Positions 1 to 5,631 of a DNA stretch of 6,774 bases are shown piece after piece. Made by a program: the position numbers and the translations under genes. The stretch's first letter is position 1. The number at the start of each line of letters is the position of its first letter. This DNA is from an uncultured Bacteroidota bacterium. Lineage in GTDB: Bacteria; Bacteroidota; Bacteroidia; Chitinophagales; Chitinophagaceae. The DNA lies in the NCBI GenBank assembly GCA_946479055.1, contig CAMLEX010000285.1:1-6774 (forward strand). The letters are read 5' to 3'. The notes below the pieces were generated by a model. That model was given only the letters and a program-made list of their open reading frames with translations, was not told the origin of the DNA and searched no databases.

Positions 1-15
1 GTGCTCTTCCGATCT
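1..15 (+). other. Illumina adapter remnant (not genomic)
   Basis: The bases GTGCTCTTCCGATCT are identical to the 3' end of the Illumina TruSeq read-2 adapter; read on the minus strand they begin AGATCGGAAGAGC, the common adapter prefix. The match starts exactly at the first base of the window and ends where coding sequence of the susD-like gene breaks off. This is untrimmed library sequence at a contig end. It creates an artificial in-frame TAG stop after codon 31 of the susD-like gene. Confidence 0.95.
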
Positions 16-109
16 ATTTCTTACAGCTGCTCAAGCTAAATACTGAAAACACAATCCCATATACAACCAGTGTTTTCATACTCGATTTTATATTTATTAA
101 TAGTTTCAT
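16..109 (-). CDS. SusD-like outer-membrane lipoprotein, N-terminal fragment (partial)
   Basis: Only the first 31 codons are present, because the genomic sequence ends at position 16. From the ATG at 109 the product begins MKLLINIKSS, followed by a second possible start at 79 (MKTLVVYGIV). A hydrophobic stretch then leads to the lipobox LSSC with Lys-Lys after the cysteine. This is a type II (lipoprotein) signal peptide. The gene starts 35 bp after the stop of the susC-like gene on the same strand, which is the standard position of susD. SusD proteins are surface lipoproteins that cap the SusC barrel and bind the substrate. The identification rests on the lipoprotein signal plus gene order, since no SusD domain is visible; another lipoprotein is possible but less likely. 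The apparent stop at the adapter boundary is an artefact. Confidence 0.75.
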
Positions 110-144
110 TTTGAAATGTTTTTTTGGTTTATTTACTTCATTTT

Positions 145-3100
145 TTACAACCCAACTTGTAATCCAAATGTAAATACACGCAGAGGTGGTAGTGATCCTG
201 TGGTCAGGTTTTCAGGATCCAAACCAGGGTAATTTGTTATTGTCAATAAATTCTGTCCTTGTACGTATATTTTGCAACTATTGAAATGGATTTTTTTCTT
301 CCAAGTATCTGGTATTTGCCATGAAAGAGAAAGATTTTTTAGACGTATATAAGAAGCATCAGAAAAACCCGCATCGCTATTAAGAGCAGCATTCAACCAA
401 GCATTAGATAAATTGCTCGATGCACCAGTACTATATTGTTGGATAGATGCATTATCTCCTGATTTTTTCCACCGATTAATCACGGAAAGAGGTTGATTTC
501 CAAAATTTCCAGGGTTGTTTCCAAAATTATAATTCTGACCCATTTGCTTAACAAACTGGAATAAGAAATCTAATTCAAATCCTTTATAACTAAAGCTGTT
601 TTGAAACCCACCATAATACTTAGGAGATGTATTTATAAATACTGTTTTATCAGTTGAGGCATCAGGAGATGATGTTGGACTACCATTCTTATCAGCAAAC
701 TGGTAAATGCCAGTCATAGGATCAACACCTAAGAAGTGATAGGCCAACTGAAATGTAATTGGCTTTCCAATAAATAAACCACCAGCATAGTAAGGTGAGG
801 ACTCAAGACCATCAAATGCTACTAGTTTATTTTTTGGAAGAGTAAAATTGAAATTGCTGGTCCAGTTAAAATTCTTGTTTTTTAAATTAACGGTATTCAA
901 GGAAATTTCAAGCCCTGTATTTTGAACTGTAGCAGGTAAATTCCTGATAATAGAACTAAAGCCAGTATTTATGGGCAATGCATAATTTAAAAGTTGATTA
1001 GAAGAACGGTTATGAAAATAGTTTGTGCTAATCAATATTCTATCATTTAAAAAACCAAGATCCAAACCAAATTGTAATTTCTTTGTTTCTTCCCACTCTA
1101 AATATGGATTTGGAAGACCTTGAGGACGCAATCCGATACCTCCCCTATAAGGAAGCGCTATATTGGTTTGGATAGCATATAAATTCATGAATTTATAATC
1201 GCCAATTTGATCATTCCCTGTTGTACCATAACTAACTTTTAATTTACCAAAACTTAGAAATGGCAAACTGTTTTGGATAAATCCTTCTTTAGAAAATATC
1301 CATGCCCCAGCAACTGATCCGAAATTATTGAACAGATTTTGAGAACCAAAGCGGCTGCTTCCATCTCTACGAGCTGTTAGGTTTAAAATGTATTTGTCTT
1401 GCCAATTATAATTCACCCGACCAAATAAGGCATTGTATCTATATACTGAACTAACTGTACTACCTACAGTAATAGTAGTTGCAGCTTTAATATCTTCCAA
1501 TACCAAATCACTGTTAAATCCTTTTGCAGTTAGTTGTTGCAGGTAACTGTTTTTTTGTTGAATCGTAGCTCCTATCAAAATATCAAGCTTACCCTTTCCA
1601 ATATTTTTTTTATAATTTGCTTGCGGCTCAATAATCCACGTATTTATTGTACTTGTTGCGAAGCTGGCACTTCTAATTGTACTCGGTCTATCTTCTGGTT
1701 TCACTCCGAGTAAACTTCCACCCTGAAATTCATTTGACTCTAACCGATTATACCCGAAACTACTTTTAATCTCCAAATCACGTAACACCTGATAACCTAT
1801 AATTGCATTTGCTAATAAATTACTGGTGTTATTTTTATACTTAGTGTAAGAATAAGAAAGAGGATTAGTCCAAGAGGAAATAGTAGAAGATCCAGATGCT
1901 ACGGGTGCCCAGTTAAGCGTACCATCTGCATTATAAATAGCAGGTGCATTGGGTGCCATTCTTATTGCTAAATCGGTCAGGTCTTGAAACTGTAAAACGT
2001 TTTTATCTACTAGATAATTACCGGATAAATTGAGACGGAATTTTTGGTTAGCAGATGTATTATTAATGTTGAAATGAACAGAACCTTTTTGGTCAGCCAA
2101 ATCACCAGGAAATACTGTGGTTTCTTTATGATAACCTGTACCTATCAAAAATTGAGTAGTAGCATTGCCACCGGAAACACTGGCATTCACATCTGTGTAT
2201 TGAGCAGTGCCACCGATTAATTCTTTTTGCCAGTCTGTATATCGATTGGTATCCCAGCTTCCATTTATATCAACATCAAAAATTGGATTAGGAGTAACGC
2301 CATCGTTTAGAAATGCTTCACGACGCATTTCTATGTACTGCGGAGTATTCATTAAATCTAGCTTACGGGTTACTTTACCCCATCCACTTTGCATATTAAC
2401 GTTAACTCTTGTTTGACCTGCTTTTCCTTTTTTAGTAGTAATGAGAATTGCTCCGTTCGCAGCACGAGATCCATATATTGCAGTAGCGTCAGCATCTTTT
2501 AATACATCTATACTTTCAATATTTGCAGGGTTAATAAAACTTAACGGATTGCCTGAACCTGCTGGATCAGGAGATGTATTTCCAGAGTTGCCTAAAATGC
2601 CATTCAGTGTTGGTAGTAATTGAGAAGTATAGGGTATTCCATCAATTACATATAATGGATCATTTCCTTTTTCAAGACTGTTTCTTCCTTGAATCCTAAC
2701 AGTAACACCACTACCAGGCAAACCGCTACTTTGTGTAATAACTAAACCAGGTACTCTTCCTTGCAGTGCTAATAATGGATTACTTACTGGTTGTTTTTCT
2801 ATGTCTTTTGCTTTTACTGTAAATACATTACTGGTAGACGTTAGTTGTTTTTCGGTGTAATAGCCTTTGTTGATGATGACTTCGTTGAGGGCGGTGATTT
2901 TTGTTTTGGTGGTGATGATGGCGGTGCCGGAGTTGGCGGCCATGAGGGAGAGGATGGTGGCGACGGTAATTTCCCTGGTATCGATATTGGTGGCGGTGAT
3001 GATGAGGGAGGAGGATTCATCTATGCCGCGTAAAGTGAAATTGCCTTCGGCATCAGAAGTTGTTCCTTTGGTTTTATCGTTTTTTATTTGGATGGAGGCG

Positions 3101-3516
3101 CCGGCGATGGGGTTGCCGTCTTCGTCGGTGATTCGGGCTTTGATGTCAACGGGAGGAGAGAGAGTCGGGAGCCCTGAGTCGGGAGTCAATACAGAAACAG
3201 CCGGTTTCTCGGAAACGACAATATTATTATCAACTATGCTGAATGAAACAGGTTGGTTGCTGAAGCAGAGCTTTAGTGCTTCTTCTAAGGGTGTGTCTTT
3301 TATTTTAATAGTAACAGGTTTGCTGTTCTCCAGCATTTGCCGAGTAAAGAAGAAACCAATGCCGGTTTGCTTTTGGATTTCTTTAAATACTTTTTCAAGT
3401 GGTGCATCCTTTAGCGAGAGGGTTACCTTTTGGGAGTAGCCCCCGGCAGATGCGGTGAGAGCAGCGGCGAGTAGTAAGACAGCTGTGATCTTCATAACTC
3501 TGATAATTTGAGTCAT
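145..3516 (-). CDS. SusC/RagA-family TonB-dependent receptor with STN signalling domain
   Basis: This is an outer-membrane TonB-dependent transporter that would import a SusD-bound nutrient and signal to FecR. Residues below count from the start at 3516 (1,123 aa). A signal peptide (MTQIIRVMKITAVLLLAAAL, ending near SAGGYS) is followed by STN at about 30-104, a repeat-derived linker at about 108-121, a carboxypeptidase-regulatory-like domain at about 124-200, the plug at about 225-365 (LQGRVPGLVI, PLYVIDGIPY, VLKDADATAIYGSRAANG) and the beta-barrel to the end (YPGLDPE, then LPPLRVFTFGLQVGL). The last residue is Leu instead of the usual Phe. The frame is open up to an ATG at 3684, but those 56 extra codons are built from short repeats and precede a normal signal peptide, so I prefer 3516; 3495 (MKITAV) is also possible. 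The purine-rich AGAGGAG upstream is only one base from the 3516 ATG, so it does not decide the start. Substrate unknown. Confidence 0.95.
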   Translation of the reverse strand: MTQIIRVMKITAVLLLAAALTASAGGYSQKVTLSLKDAPLEKVFKEIQKQTGIGFFFTRQMLENSKPVTIKIKDTPLEEALKLCFSNQPVSFSIVDNNIVVSEKPAVSVLTPDSGLPTLSPPVDIKARITDEDGNPIAGASIQIKNDKTKGTTSDAEGNFTLRGIDESSSLIITATNIDTREITVATILSLMAANSGTAIITTKTKITALNEVIINKGYYTEKQLTSTSNVFTVKAKDIEKQPVSNPLLALQGRVPGLVITQSSGLPGSGVTVRIQGRNSLEKGNDPLYVIDGIPYTSQLLPTLNGILGNSGNTSPDPAGSGNPLSFINPANIESIDVLKDADATAIYGSRAANGAILITTKKGKAGQTRVNVNMQSGWGKVTRKLDLMNTPQYIEMRREAFLNDGVTPNPIFDVDINGSWDTNRYTDWQKELIGGTAQYTDVNASVSGGNATTQFLIGTGYHKETTVFPGDLADQKGSVHFNINNTSANQKFRLNLSGNYLVDKNVLQFQDLTDLAIRMAPNAPAIYNADGTLNWAPVASGSSTISSWTNPLSYSYTKYKNNTSNLLANAIIGYQVLRDLEIKSSFGYNRLESNEFQGGSLLGVKPEDRPSTIRSASFATSTINTWIIEPQANYKKNIGKGKLDILIGATIQQKNSYLQQLTAKGFNSDLVLEDIKAATTITVGSTVSSVYRYNALFGRVNYNWQDKYILNLTARRDGSSRFGSQNLFNNFGSVAGAWIFSKEGFIQNSLPFLSFGKLKVSYGTTGNDQIGDYKFMNLYAIQTNIALPYRGGIGLRPQGLPNPYLEWEETKKLQFGLDLGFLNDRILISTNYFHNRSSNQLLNYALPINTGFSSIIRNLPATVQNTGLEISLNTVNLKNKNFNWTSNFNFTLPKNKLVAFDGLESSPYYAGGLFIGKPITFQLAYHFLGVDPMTGIYQFADKNGSPTSSPDASTDKTVFINTSPKYYGGFQNSFSYKGFELDFLFQFVKQMGQNYNFGNNPGNFGNQPLSVINRWKKSGDNASIQQYSTGASSNLSNAWLNAALNSDAGFSDASYIRLKNLSLSWQIPDTWKKKIHFNSCKIYVQGQNLLTITNYPGLDPENLTTGSLPPLRVFTFGLQVGL
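3161..3190. repeat. GAGTCGGGAG short repeat inside the susC linker
   Basis: The plus strand reads AGAGTCGGGA, a short spacer, then TGAGTCGGGAGTCAAT, so GAGTCGGGAG occurs twice 15 bp apart and GAGTC occurs three times. On the coding strand it is in frame and encodes LTPDSGLPTLS, the Pro/Ser-rich linker between the STN domain and the carboxypeptidase-like domain. It resembles the GAGTC-rich tracts inside the fecR-like gene at 4136-4159 and 4551-4588. Confidence 0.6.
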
Positions 3517-3551
3517 GCTCCTCTGGCAGCTAGCGGAGGAGTGAATGGTGC

Positions 3552-3584
3552 GGGAGATTGCTTTGCTGCGCTGTGCTCGCAATG
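3552..3584. repeat. ATTGC...GCAAT-type dispersed repeat in the susC leader
   Basis: The plus strand reads GAGATTGCTTTGCTGCGCTG then TGCTCGCAATGA. From memory it matches a repeat scattered through many bacterial genomes, of the form ATTGCTTCGCT...GCTCGCAATGA; this has not been searched. Its ends, ATTGC and GCAAT, are inverted copies. A second, closer match to the same type lies inside fecR at 4733-4760. On the minus strand it would encode SLRAQRSKAIS if susC started at 3684. A repeat here argues that this stretch is leader and not protein. Confidence 0.7.
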
Positions 3585-3590
3585 AATCGT

Positions 3591-3666
3591 CGCTAGTTTG
3601 CTTCGTTTGAGTTTGCTTCGTCGTTCCTTCTCGCAACAAGTCGCTCGCAATGCGCTCCTCGCAATT
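3591..3666. repeat. Short direct repeats upstream of susC
   Basis: AGTTTGCTTCGT occurs twice (3595-3606 and 3610-3621), 15 bp apart. They are followed by two degenerate copies of the CTCGCAAT end of the neighbouring repeat: GCTCGCAATG at 3643 and CCTCGCAATT at 3657. Translated on the minus strand they give the low-complexity string TTKQTQTKQT. The block looks like decayed or partly duplicated copies of the ATTGC-type repeat. Confidence 0.6.
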
Positions 3667-3751
3667 AACAGTTAGTAAATGCATAGCTTTGCATTAGTTT
3701 GGTGATTGAATAGATGATTCCGTAACAGTTTTGTTTATTGATCCCGAACTT

Positions 3752-3785
3752 GCCAGGAGTGCTACAACACTTCTGGCTTTTTTTT
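3752..3785 (+). terminator. Terminator-like hairpin with T8, pointing against the operon
   Basis: GCCAGGAGTG (3752-3761) pairs with CACTTCTGGC (3768-3777) across a 6-base loop, with one G-T wobble, and is followed at once by eight T on the plus strand. This is a good intrinsic terminator for plus-strand transcription. Read on the minus strand, the direction of fecR and susC, the hairpin is preceded by A8 and has no T-tract after it, so it should not stop operon transcription efficiently. No plus-strand gene precedes it. Confidence 0.6.
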
Positions 3786-3882
3786 AGAGAGGATCACGAC
3801 GAACACAAAGGATGCACAATGAGCACTAAGAATACAAACTTTGTGTACTTCGTGGTTCATCGTGTTCTTAGTGAACCTCTCT
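3786..3882. repeat. 97-bp imperfect inverted repeat filling the fecR-susC spacer
   Basis: The element begins AGAGAGG (3786-3792) and ends CCTCTCT (3876-3882). Comparing the two ends, 18 of the first 21 positions can pair. Inside, GCACTAAGAATAC and GTGTTCTTAGTGA form a second inverted pair. On the minus strand the sequence runs CACTAAGAACACGATGAACC, then CACGAAGTACACAAAG, a CACGAAG/ACACAAAG style typical of dispersed genomic repeats. It abuts the fecR stop codon with no base between. It could be a repeat element or a folded RNA region that tunes expression or stability between the two genes. Confidence 0.6.
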
Positions 3883-5100
3883 TTATTTAAGAACTTTAAT
3901 CGTTTTGCCTTCTATCTCAAACCTTACCTTCTTCGTTGTCTCCATCATTTTTAATACCTGCGATAGATTTGCCGAGCGGGATACGCTGCCGACAAAGTCT
4001 TCATCAACTATGCTACCTTCAAACTTCACTTCTACATCATACCAGCGGGCTACCTGCCTCATGACAGTTTGTATTTTATCGCCGGTGAAGACGAAGAGGT
4101 TGTTTTTCCAGGACATGACTTGGTCGAGGTCGGGGTGGTGAGTAGTGAGTTGTGAGTTGGCAGTAACAACCGCCTGTTGGCCTGGTTTGAGGAGAATTCC
4201 CCTTCGGTCCACCTCCGCCCTGCGGGCACCTCCGCCAGCGGAGGACATTACCCGTACACTCCCTTCGAGTAAGGTGACTTTGATATCGCTTTCATCATCA
4301 TAGGCGTTTACGTTGAAATGAGTACCCAATACGGTTACTTCCATTTCTCCTTTACTTACTTTAAATGGTTTGGCTTTGTTGTGTGCTACTTCAAAGTAGG
4401 CTTCGCCGGTGATGGATACTTTTCTTTCATTACCAATGAAGATTACGGGATAGGTCACTGAACTTCCGGCATTCAACCACACTCTTGAACCATCTGCGAG
4501 AGTCATATCAATTACTTTCGATCCTCTTGGATTGGAGAGTGTATTGTAAATGAGTCGTGAGTCGTGAGTTATGAGTCGAGAGTCGTCGTAGATTATTTGA
4601 CCATCTCCTGTTTTTTGTAGGCTCACATTATTTTCCAATGCCAATTGGCCATTGGCGGCGCTATCGAGATATACGACGCGGCCATCGGCGAGAGTGATCA
4701 TAGCACGGGTTTGCTTTGGTGCTTCTACGTCAGGTTGTTTCGCTCCGCTTGCAATGACGTTCTCTTTGTCGCGCTTCGGCAGGCTGAGCGTGATATATAG
4801 GCCAAGGCCTACTACTAATAATATGGAAGCGGCGACGGCGATCTTTTTCCAGCTGAAGAGCTGTTTTATTTTGCCTTGGGGTACCGGAGAAAGAATTTTT
4901 TGAATAATGGCTTTGAGCCTGCTGTTGCCGGTAGAGATATAGGCATCGTTGCGCAGGCTTTCCATGAGTATCGCTTTTACAAAAGCTTCATTTTCTTTTT
5001 TGCTTATCAGTAAGAAGAGCTCATCAAACTCCTGCTGGCTGGCGGAGTCGTCAGTCAGTTTTTGGAATAAGAAGCGTAAGCGGTCATTGAGCTCATTCAT
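3883..5100 (-). CDS. FecR-family anti-sigma factor with DUF4974 domain
   Basis: This is an inner-membrane regulator that passes the signal from the STN domain of an outer-membrane receptor to an ECF sigma factor. The 405-aa protein has a cytoplasmic N-terminus (about 1-84, the expected sigma-binding part), one membrane segment at about 87-105 (IAVAASILLVVGLGLYITL), a periplasmic FecR domain at about 189-285 (VWLNAGSSVTYP, GEAYFEVAHN, VTVLGTHFNVNAY, LLEGSVRV) and a C-terminal DUF4974 at about 333-403 (WKNNLFVFTG onward). No Shine-Dalgarno site precedes the ATG. The order fecR-susC-susD on one strand supports the role, but no sigma factor lies next to it. Several linkers are encoded by repeat-like DNA: residues 104-111, 115-122, 173-185, 286-302 and 313-322. 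The core domains look intact, so the gene is probably functional. Confidence 0.95.
   Translation of the reverse strand: MNELNDRLRFLFQKLTDDSASQQEFDELFLLISKKENEAFVKAILMESLRNDAYISTGNSRLKAIIQKILSPVPQGKIKQLFSWKKIAVAASILLVVGLGLYITLSLPKRDKENVIASGAKQPDVEAPKQTRAMITLADGRVVYLDSAANGQLALENNVSLQKTGDGQIIYDDSRLITHDSRLIYNTLSNPRGSKVIDMTLADGSRVWLNAGSSVTYPVIFIGNERKVSITGEAYFEVAHNKAKPFKVSKGEMEVTVLGTHFNVNAYDDESDIKVTLLEGSVRVMSSAGGGARRAEVDRRGILLKPGQQAVVTANSQLTTHHPDLDQVMSWKNNLFVFTGDKIQTVMRQVARWYDVEVKFEGSIVDEDFVGSVSRSANLSQVLKMMETTKKVRFEIEGKTIKVLK
4136..4159. repeat. GTGAGT-type tandem repeat in fecR (before DUF4974)
   Basis: The plus strand reads GGTGAGTAGTGAGTTGTGAG then TTGG, three GTGAGT copies spaced 7-8 bp apart. 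On the coding strand it is in frame and encodes about residues 315-322 (SQLTTHH), the linker between the FecR domain and DUF4974. It is similar in style to the tract at 4551-4588. Confidence 0.6.
4205..4244. repeat. GC-rich palindromic repeat in frame inside fecR
   Basis: It contains the palindrome CCTCCGCCAGCGGAGG (4229-4244; 7-bp arms, 2-base loop) preceded by CCTCCGCCCTGCGGG. From memory, CCTCCGCCAGCGGAGG-type palindromes are common dispersed repeats in Bacteroidota genomes; this has not been searched. On the coding strand it is read through in frame as SSAGGGARRAEVDRR (about residues 286-300). It lies between two beta-strand motifs, LLEGSVRV and LLKPGQQAVV, which normally are separated by only a short turn. 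The Arg/Gly/Ala-rich peptide is unlike the rest of the protein. Confidence 0.75.
4551..4588. repeat. GAGTCGT tandem repeat in frame inside fecR
   Basis: GAGTCGTGAGTCGTGAGTTA is followed by TGAGTCGAGAGTCGTCG, giving five GAGT copies spaced 7-8 bp apart with small changes. On the coding strand it encodes DSRLITHDSRLIY (about residues 173-185), in which DSRLI occurs twice. It sits just before the FecR core (NTLSNPRGSK), in a linker. Confidence 0.75.
4733..4760. repeat. ATTGC-type dispersed repeat in frame inside fecR
   Basis: The plus strand reads GGTTGTTTCGCTCCGCTTGC then AATGACGT, close to the repeat form GGATTGCTTCGCTCCGCTCGCAATGACG-type that I recall from many genomes. On the coding strand it reads NVIASGAKQP (residues 114-123), in the periplasmic linker just after the membrane segment. 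A related copy lies upstream of susC at 3552-3584. Confidence 0.75.
4771..4793. repeat. CTTCGGCAGGCTGAGCG-type repeat in fecR
   Basis: GCGCTTCGGCAGGCTGAGCG resembles a widely scattered repeat of the form CTTCGACAAGCTCAGC that I recall from many bacterial genomes. It is in frame and encodes TLSLPKR at the periplasmic edge of the membrane segment. It lies 11 bp from the repeat at 4733-4760. The match is looser than for the others and could be chance. Confidence 0.4.
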
Positions 5101-5412
5101 TGCAATAGATGTTCAGGATTTGATCATGCCAGGTTCACAATTACATAACATGCACATAATAATAGACGACTGTCATAAAAGGTAACACTATTGTAAGTGA
5201 AAATAAATTTTAAAATATTAGGGTTTTTGATGCGCCGGGGTTGCATTTTTTAGTTTAGCCAGGCAAAGCAAACCCCGGCGGAACAAGAGGCTTGTATATG
5301 AAATAAGCTTACCGGAATGAGCTAAAGAACTGTTAGTCCTTTGTAAAGGCCAGTTGGAATAATTCTTAAACTACTGCTGGTGCTGTCAATAAAATAAAGT
5401 GGGAGAATTAAA
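5101..5412. other. Intergenic region upstream of fecR; no sigma-factor gene
   Basis: This gap should hold the promoter of the fecR-susC-susD unit. On the minus strand I find no good match to the Bacteroidota promoter form TTTG...TAnnTTTG. No reading frame here resembles an ECF sigma factor. The main structure is the inverted repeat at 5233-5280. Upstream of the fecR ATG the leader is AT-rich with no ribosome-binding motif. Confidence 0.6.
5233..5280. repeat. GC-rich inverted repeat upstream of fecR
   Basis: CGCCGGGGTT (5233-5242) and AACCCCGGCG (5271-5280) are perfect 10-bp inverted arms around a 28-base spacer. Allowing one bulged T, pairing extends through GC on both sides. Neither strand has a T-tract after the hairpin, so it is not a normal intrinsic terminator. 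It lies about 130 bp before the fecR start in an AT-rich region and could be an operator, an RNA leader structure or a repeat element. Confidence 0.6.
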
Positions 5413-5541
5413 ATGATTTTAAAGATTAAGAAATTATTAAAAAAAAATAATCAAGCTTTTCGCTACCCCGATTTTATAATTCAACAATCAAAGAATAATT
5501 GTCGCCAGATTTTGGAGGATGAAAAAAACGCCCGTCTGTAA
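5413..5541 (+). CDS. Candidate small basic protein (42 aa), uncertain
   Basis: An ATG at 5413 is preceded by GGGAG with a 7-base spacing, a good ribosome-binding site. The frame runs 42 codons to TAA at 5541. The product starts MILKIKKLLKKNN and is Lys-rich at its N-terminus, with a more mixed second half (RYPDFIIQQSKNN). It is the only plus-strand candidate in the window. No family is recognised, the codons follow the local AT-richness and a chance ORF of this length is easy to get, so confidence is low. Confidence 0.25.
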   Translation: MILKIKKLLKKNNQAFRYPDFIIQQSKNNCRQILEDEKNARL

Positions 5542-5615
5542 TGAGTTTGACGAACATTTGAATTGATTGAATCGGCTTCTTTCGGAGACCAAAGATAATT
5601 ATTGGCTATACGCAT

Positions 5616-5631
5616 GAAAATTATAATTTTC
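5616..5631. repeat. 16-bp perfect palindrome at the lytTR stop codon
   Basis: GAAAATTATAATTTTC is its own reverse complement and covers the TAA stop codon of the LytTR gene (5621-5623). It is AT-rich, so a chance origin is quite possible. There is no following T-tract that would make it a standard terminator. Confidence 0.4.

Noticed and set aside
2845..3033. Gly/Asp-rich 62-codon plus-strand frame
   Set aside because: It is an antisense shadow of susC; the GGD-rich composition only mirrors codons of the coding strand.
2867..3439. 190-codon plus-strand frame opposite the front of susC
   Set aside because: It is fully antisense to the conserved STN and carboxypeptidase-like region, has no recognisable family and follows from the G-rich complement of that region.
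3161..4793. CRISPR array made of the short repeats
   Set aside because: The repeats differ from each other, are not evenly spaced, have no unique spacers of equal length and lie inside coding frames; no cas gene is present.
5340..5367. TTTG followed by TAATTCTT as a promoter for the 42-codon ORF
   Set aside because: Two mismatches to TAnnTTTG and a spacing of only 16 bases make it unconvincing.
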